Shown: positions 60,036 to 64,000 of the stretch, one piece after another
Numbering within the stretch: the stretch's first letter is position 1
How the letters are laid out: every line of letters begins with the position of its first letter
NCBI GenBank assembly: GCA_964558395.1
Contig: CAZLDS010000001.1
Location: 1-64,000 of the forward strand
Source: CSP1-5 sp964558395
Lineage (GTDB): Bacteria > Methylomirabilota > Methylomirabilia > Methylomirabilales > CSP1-5
Length of the DNA: 64,000 bases
Direction of reading: 5' to 3'
Position numbers and translations under genes: made by a program
Notes under the pieces: generated by a model
Told to the model about the DNA's origin: nothing
Databases searched by the model: none
What the model saw: the letters and a program-made list of their open reading frames with translations, nothing else

Positions 60036-60911
60036 TTACTGCCCGCCGAACACGGCGACCACACCCAAGCCCGCTGCGAACAGGGCGAAGGTCAGGATCG
60101 TCATGAGCCCAATAGCGCCGGGTGATACGGTCGGGGCAGCCATGCTCCCATGGCCCGAACGGGTTCCGGCCGCGCCCATCCCAGCCATGTGCGCCATCCC
60201 CTGCTGCTGGTGGCCAGCCGTGGGCTCCGCGTGGCCGGCCATGACCGGTTCTGCGGCTTTCGGAGGACGCACGGTCATCATGCCGTGTTTCAAGTGGTTC
60301 GCGACCAACCACCAGTTGACGGGATATGCCACGACGAACCCGGCCAACAGGGCCATGCTCATGATGAACCAGAAGGCTGGGGAAAGTACGTCCGTGCTCC
60401 CCGCAACGTAGGCCCTCGACACGGCCGCCACGGCCACCATGCCACCCATCAATCCATTCATGGAGAGCATCTCGGGAAGGAACGTCTTGGTGAGGGCCCG
60501 TGTGTACGACCCGCCGGCTGTGTCCCGCATGAACAAAGCTTGAAAGATCGTCCAACCGAAGCCGAAACCGAGCACATATTCTAACGCGATGTCGGCGAAC
60601 GGCGCGAGGTGCAGGACACTGCCGATGGCGGCGCCGGCGAGGATGCCCACCCCGTCGCCGGCCACGCAGTGCATGGTAGATCCGAGTACCTGGCGCCACC
60701 GGACCGCGACATATTGTTCGTGCATTCCTGGCAGCGGCTCGCGACAGCCCAATACGTAAAGGAAGGCCCCGATCGGGCCTGTGTAGGCGGTCACCAGGAT
60801 GAAGCCCCACTTCAAAACCGGAGATTCAGGTGTAGAGCGAATGTCCCACATCACAAATATGAGGGAAAGTGCGGTCAGTATAAACCACAACAACATGACG
60901 CCGTCCAACAT
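60036..60911 (-). CDS. DUF4396 membrane protein
   Basis: 291 residues with about six membrane helices. Family-type segments are VMWDIRSTPESPVLKWGFIL, GPIGAFLYVLGCREPLPGMH, GDGVGILAGAAIGSVLHLAP and MNGLMGGMVAVAAVSRAYVA. A His/Met-rich insert (GHAEPTAGHQQQGMAHMAGM) before the last helix may bind a metal such as copper. ATG 60911 follows AGGAGG at ideal distance; a longer frame adds a non-membrane leader. Function unknown. Confidence 0.85.
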   Translation of the reverse strand: MLDGVMLLWFILTALSLIFVMWDIRSTPESPVLKWGFILVTAYTGPIGAFLYVLGCREPLPGMHEQYVAVRWRQVLGSTMHCVAGDGVGILAGAAIGSVLHLAPFADIALEYVLGFGFGWTIFQALFMRDTAGGSYTRALTKTFLPEMLSMNGLMGGMVAVAAVSRAYVAGSTDVLSPAFWFIMSMALLAGFVVAYPVNWWLVANHLKHGMMTVRPPKAAEPVMAGHAEPTAGHQQQGMAHMAGMGAAGTRSGHGSMAAPTVSPGAIGLMTILTFALFAAGLGVVAVFGGQ

Positions 60912-61045
60912 CGGTGCCTCCTTTCTCAGGCCGAAGACAGAGTGGCCTCGGCGCGCCGCCCGAGACGCTTTGGACAAACCCTCAGTATTTCGAAGGGAAG
61001 AGCGGGTGTCAAGCACATCCAATGACGGGTGTGGGATTCGTGGGA

Positions 61046-61744
61046 CTAGACGCTGAGTAACTCTTCCAGGATCTTCGGGTGTGATCGGAATTCCTCAGTA
61101 CTGGCGTGGTGGCGGATGCGTCCCTTCTCGATCACATAGCCGCGCTGGGCATGTTTTAGGGCAAACCGAATGTTCTGCTCCGTAAAGAGGATGGTCGTCG
61201 TCTCCGACAGTTCGTCGATTATCCGTCCCACCTGCTGTACAATAACGGGTGCCAGTCCCTCGTTCGGCTCGTCGAGGAGCAGCAACTCGGGTTCACCGAC
61301 GAGGGCACGGGCGATGGCAAGTATCTGCTGCTCCCCGCCGCTCAAATAGTCCCCGGCCCGGTTGCGCATCTCGGCAAGTATCGTGAAATGATCGTAAATC
61401 TTCTCAAGCGACCACCGGCGCGTTCCTTTGACTCTGCTCTTCTGCGCCACCTCCAGGTTCTCGTGCACGGTCAGGCCCGGGAAGATGCGACGGTCCTCGG
61501 GCACGAACCCAACACCCATACGCGCGATTCGGTCGGCCACGTGTCCCTGGATCGCCTCACCCCTAAACAAGATCCTTCCCTTGCGAGGTGGGGTCAGGCC
61601 AATAATCGAACGTAGTGTCGTCGTTTTCCCAGCGCCGTTCCGTCCGAGCAGGCAGACCACCTCGCCTGTTCCTACCTCCAAGCTGATCCCCTGAAGCACG
61701 TGACTCTCTCCATAGTACGTATGTACATCCTCGAGACGAAGCAT
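61046..61744 (-). CDS. livF: Branched-chain amino-acid ABC transporter ATPase LivF
   Basis: 232 residues: Walker A GRNGAGKTT, signature LSGGEQQILAIARAL, Walker B LLLLDEPNEGLAP. Size and the end ILEELLSV fit LivF. It overlaps livG by one base (TGATG). Last gene of the operon; powers uptake of leucine-type amino acids or, in many environmental bacteria, amides, urea or aromatic acids. Confidence 0.92.
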   Translation of the reverse strand: MLRLEDVHTYYGESHVLQGISLEVGTGEVVCLLGRNGAGKTTTLRSIIGLTPPRKGRILFRGEAIQGHVADRIARMGVGFVPEDRRIFPGLTVHENLEVAQKSRVKGTRRWSLEKIYDHFTILAEMRNRAGDYLSGGEQQILAIARALVGEPELLLLDEPNEGLAPVIVQQVGRIIDELSETTTILFTEQNIRFALKHAQRGYVIEKGRIRHHASTEEFRSHPKILEELLSV

Positions 61745-62502
61745 CAGTGTCTTTCCTCCCCGAGGTAGGCCGTGCGCACGTTGGGATCGTTCCTGATCGC
61801 TTCGGGTGTCCCCTGAGCTAAGAGCTCCCCACGGTGCATAACAAAGATCTCTTGGGCCAGTCCAAAGACCACGTCCATGTCGTGCTCAGTCAAGAAGAAG
61901 GTGTATGGACCGGAGTCCGCAAGGGTCCGAATGAGCTGCATAACCGTGTACGTTTCCTCCGGCGTCATCCCCGCCGTCGGTTCGTCTAACAATACCAGCT
62001 GGGGCTCGGTGGTCAACACGATGGCGAGTTCTACTCTCCTTTTGTCCCCATGGCTGAGGGTTCCGGCGCGGGTACGCGCCGCAGACTCAAGCCCCAGGCG
62101 GGCGAGAACCGCGAGGGCGTGCGCGTCCAAACTCTCGTCGCGGGCACTGACCTGCCACAGGTTCAGCCCCATATTGTGACGGGCGATCAGGGCGACTTGG
62201 ATATTTTCGAGCACTGTCAGTTCATCGAAGATGTTAGTGATCTGGAAGGACCGCGCAATCCCCTCTCGTACGATGCGGTCGGGGGACATGCCCGTAATAT
62301 CGCTGCCGCGAAACCGGACCGATCCCGCCGTAGGCTTCAGCCGTCCCGAGATCATGTTGTAGAATGTGGTCTTGCCGGCACCGTTGGGGCCGATGAGGGC
62401 CGTAATGCGACGTTCCGAAATCGCCAACGACACATTGTTGACCGCCACAAAATGACCAAATGCCTTGCTGATGTTTTCCACTTCGAGAAGCGGGGCGCTC
62501 AT
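61744..62502 (-). CDS. livG: Branched-chain amino-acid ABC transporter ATPase LivG
   Basis: 252 residues: Walker A GPNGAGKTT, signature LSHGDKRRVELAIVL, Walker B LVLLDEPTAGMTPEET. The start MSAPLLEVENISKAFGH at 62502 overlaps the livM stop (ATGA), which fixes it; a longer frame inside livM is spurious. The inserted helices after Walker A (ARHNMGLNLWQVS) are typical of LivG. Confidence 0.92.
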   Translation of the reverse strand: MSAPLLEVENISKAFGHFVAVNNVSLAISERRITALIGPNGAGKTTFYNMISGRLKPTAGSVRFRGSDITGMSPDRIVREGIARSFQITNIFDELTVLENIQVALIARHNMGLNLWQVSARDESLDAHALAVLARLGLESAARTRAGTLSHGDKRRVELAIVLTTEPQLVLLDEPTAGMTPEETYTVMQLIRTLADSGPYTFFLTEHDMDVVFGLAQEIFVMHRGELLAQGTPEAIRNDPNVRTAYLGEERH

Positions 62503-63446
62503 GACTTCCTCCAGAGCCACCGGTCGAAGAGTCCTAGGGCTCCCCGCGGCATGAAGATGACCATGAACGCGAGGACCACTCCGAGGTATATCATCCATTC
62601 GTCCGTATATGTCGTGATCCATTGTCGCAGGATCAAGAAGGCGGCCGAACCGAAGAGGGGACCGAGAAAGTGCTGGGCCCCTCCCAGAATCGTCATCAGT
62701 ACTGGTTCCGCAGATCGGGTCCAGTGCACCATGTCCGGGACCGCAATGCGGTTAAAGGGGGCAAACAGCGCGCCCGCCAGGCCTGAGAAGAATCCAGACA
62801 ACACGAAGGCATAGAGGCGGTAGCGGTAGACAGGAATTCCAGCGAACGCGACCCGTTCGGTATTATCGCGCATGGCCCGAAGGATGAGACCAAAGGGCGA
62901 AACCGTGATGCGGTAGAGCGCGAACCCGCTGAGTATGGTCACCACCAAGGTCAAGTAGTAAAAATGGATCGGATGGGCCAGTTGACCGTCAAAGCCCAGT
63001 CCGAGAGGGGTGATGGGGAATCCCGCAACGCCGTCGCTTCCTCCGGTGAGACTGCGCCACTGATGGAAGACGGCGAACGTCATCATCCCAAACGCCAGAG
63101 TCAGCATGGCAAAATAGACCTCGTCCAGGCGTACGCAGAGGTAGCCGATCACGAGCGCCAAGAGACCCGCCCCAATGGGGCCTGCCACCAAGATCCAAAT
63201 AAAATCCGGCTGAGCGTCGCGCAGGAGCAGGGCCGCCGTGTAGGCCCCCATCCCGAAGTAGGCGGCATGGCCGAACGACAACAGCCCGGTATAGCCGAAC
63301 AAAAGGTTAAAGCTCGTGGCAAACAGCCCCATGATCAGGATCTCCGTCACCACAAAGATCATGTAGGGCGAGCCAAACATGGGCAATGCCGCCAGGGTGA
63401 CCAGGAGCGCGGCGACAAGGACTGGCCCAATCTCCTTGCGCATCAT
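62499..63446 (-). CDS. livM: Branched-chain amino-acid ABC transporter permease LivM
   Basis: 315 residues, eight to nine membrane helices. LivM signatures are NLLFGYTGLLSFGHAAYFGM, LAFGMMTFAVFHQWRSLTGG (with S-D-G following) and NTERVAFAGIPVYRYRLYAF. The gene overlaps both neighbours by four bases. Confidence 0.92.
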   Translation of the reverse strand: MMRKEIGPVLVAALLVTLAALPMFGSPYMIFVVTEILIMGLFATSFNLLFGYTGLLSFGHAAYFGMGAYTAALLLRDAQPDFIWILVAGPIGAGLLALVIGYLCVRLDEVYFAMLTLAFGMMTFAVFHQWRSLTGGSDGVAGFPITPLGLGFDGQLAHPIHFYYLTLVVTILSGFALYRITVSPFGLILRAMRDNTERVAFAGIPVYRYRLYAFVLSGFFSGLAGALFAPFNRIAVPDMVHWTRSAEPVLMTILGGAQHFLGPLFGSAAFLILRQWITTYTDEWMIYLGVVLAFMVIFMPRGALGLFDRWLWRKS

Positions 63447-64000
63447 TTCGATCGTCCCAACAGCCCCTGGGGCCGCAGCAAGAGCACGAGCGCCATCCCG
63501 ACGTACGGAAACACGATGTCGAATTCAGGCAGCCAGCGCCCCCCGAAGCCATGAAGGAATCCAAGAATCAGCGCGCCTGCCAGGGCACCCGGGAAGCTTC
63601 CCAGGCCCCCAATGACGACCACGATGAAGGACTCAATGATGATCCGATCCCCCATTGCGGGGCCGAGCGCCCGCATGGGTGCCGCCAGAACGCCGGCCAG
63701 CCCCGCCAGCAAAACACCGAATGCGAAGACAATCGTAAAGACGCGCCCTACGTCGATCCCGATGGCCGCGGCCATTTCCCGGTCTATGGCCGCCGCCCGC
63801 ACCGCTTTCCCGATACGGGTCCGGGTGAACAGCAGCCAGACGGCGAGACCAATGACTGCCCCGGAACAGATAACAAACAGGCTGTACACGGGATAGGTGG
63901 CGCCAAGCAGGGTAAAGGTTCCCTTCAGGGCCTCTGGCGGATCCACGATCTGATACCCTGCCCCCCAGATTAATCGTACTGAGTCGTCCAGGATCAGTAA
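63443..64000 (-). CDS. livH: Branched-chain amino-acid ABC transporter permease LivH (5' end outside window)
   Basis: The last 185 residues of LivH, reading in from the window edge (LLILDDSVRLIWGAGYQIVD). Family segments: TRIGKAVRAAAIDREMAAAI, GIDVGRVFTIVFAFGVLLAG and VIGGLGSFPGALAGALILGF. The start codon and possibly the substrate-binding protein gene lie beyond 64000. Confidence 0.9.
   Translation of the reverse strand, partial: LLILDDSVRLIWGAGYQIVDPPEALKGTFTLLGATYPVYSLFVICSGAVIGLAVWLLFTRTRIGKAVRAAAIDREMAAAIGIDVGRVFTIVFAFGVLLAGLAGVLAAPMRALGPAMGDRIIIESFIVVVIGGLGSFPGALAGALILGFLHGFGGRWLPEFDIVFPYVGMALVLLLRPQGLLGRSK

Overview
The window looks like part of a scaffold from a draft genome of a GC-rich, Gram-negative-type bacterium. 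There is one run of 100 Ns at 23629-23728, and several genes carry single frameshifts or in-frame stops. Many lipoproteins, an RlpA/SPOR protein, an entericidin-like peptide, SecA with a zinc tail, PlsY and Ku/LigD point to a diderm. The mix (DUF3106, RtcA, many ECF sigma factors, DUF1858, DUF1015) reminds me of NC10/Methylomirabilota or neighbouring phyla. That placement is an impression and no phylogenetic marker here proves it.

Layout. 1-16.7 kb is mostly housekeeping on the minus strand: GTP cyclohydrolase I, tRNA-Gly(CCC), a CCA-adding-type nucleotidyltransferase followed by an unlisted 47-residue membrane peptide and a lipoprotein, plus-strand DUF1858 and CysE, a membrane-anchored polysaccharide deacetylase, DUF1015, an LD-carboxypeptidase/deacetylase-like pair, an ECF sigma/anti-sigma/exported-protein operon, endonuclease III, a phasin-like protein, an ACT protein, a lipoprotein plus entericidin-like pair and a double PilZ protein. 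16.8-32 kb is an accessory stretch: two more ECF sigma/anti-sigma sets, archaeal-type glucose dehydrogenase, aquaporin, DoxX, HbpS/GlcG-cupin protein (next to the gap), exported double VOC protein, GH63-like glucosidase, FMN reductase, DUF488 and a MerA-like flavoprotein. 32-40 kb holds a response regulator-PilZ/PAS kinase pair, SecA, an M23 peptidase and RlpA. 39.8-43 kb has a fourth sigma module (sigma, anti-sigma, broken small gene, DUF3106) and a deacetylase-family gene interrupted by an in-frame UGA. 43-53.5 kb has a secreted Fn3/PKD protein, RtcA, a FlK-like thioesterase, a 2-hydroxyacid dehydrogenase, a Gfo/Idh/MocA oxidoreductase, a Nudix hydrolase, PlsY with an SDR, a class III aminotransferase, a glutaredoxin-like protein, a HAMP protein interrupted by UGA and a YciI protein. 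53.5-58 kb is a non-homologous end-joining locus: a 79-bp palindromic element, a MerR/TPR protein, Ku and LigD. The last part has DUF72, DUF4396 and a branched-chain amino-acid ABC operon (livF, livG, livM, livH) running off the end.

The most unusual object is the gene at 20647-22539. It encodes two carboxymuconolactone-decarboxylase/AhpD-like domains fused in front of a complete ECF sigma factor, overlaps its zinc-finger anti-sigma gene, and is preceded by a sigma70-type promoter whose spacer contains a perfect GAATC-CA-GATTC palindrome. Other strong points are the palindromic element that supplies the stop codon of the MerR/TPR gene, two otherwise intact genes interrupted only by UGA, and reciprocally overlapping promoters between ku and ligD.
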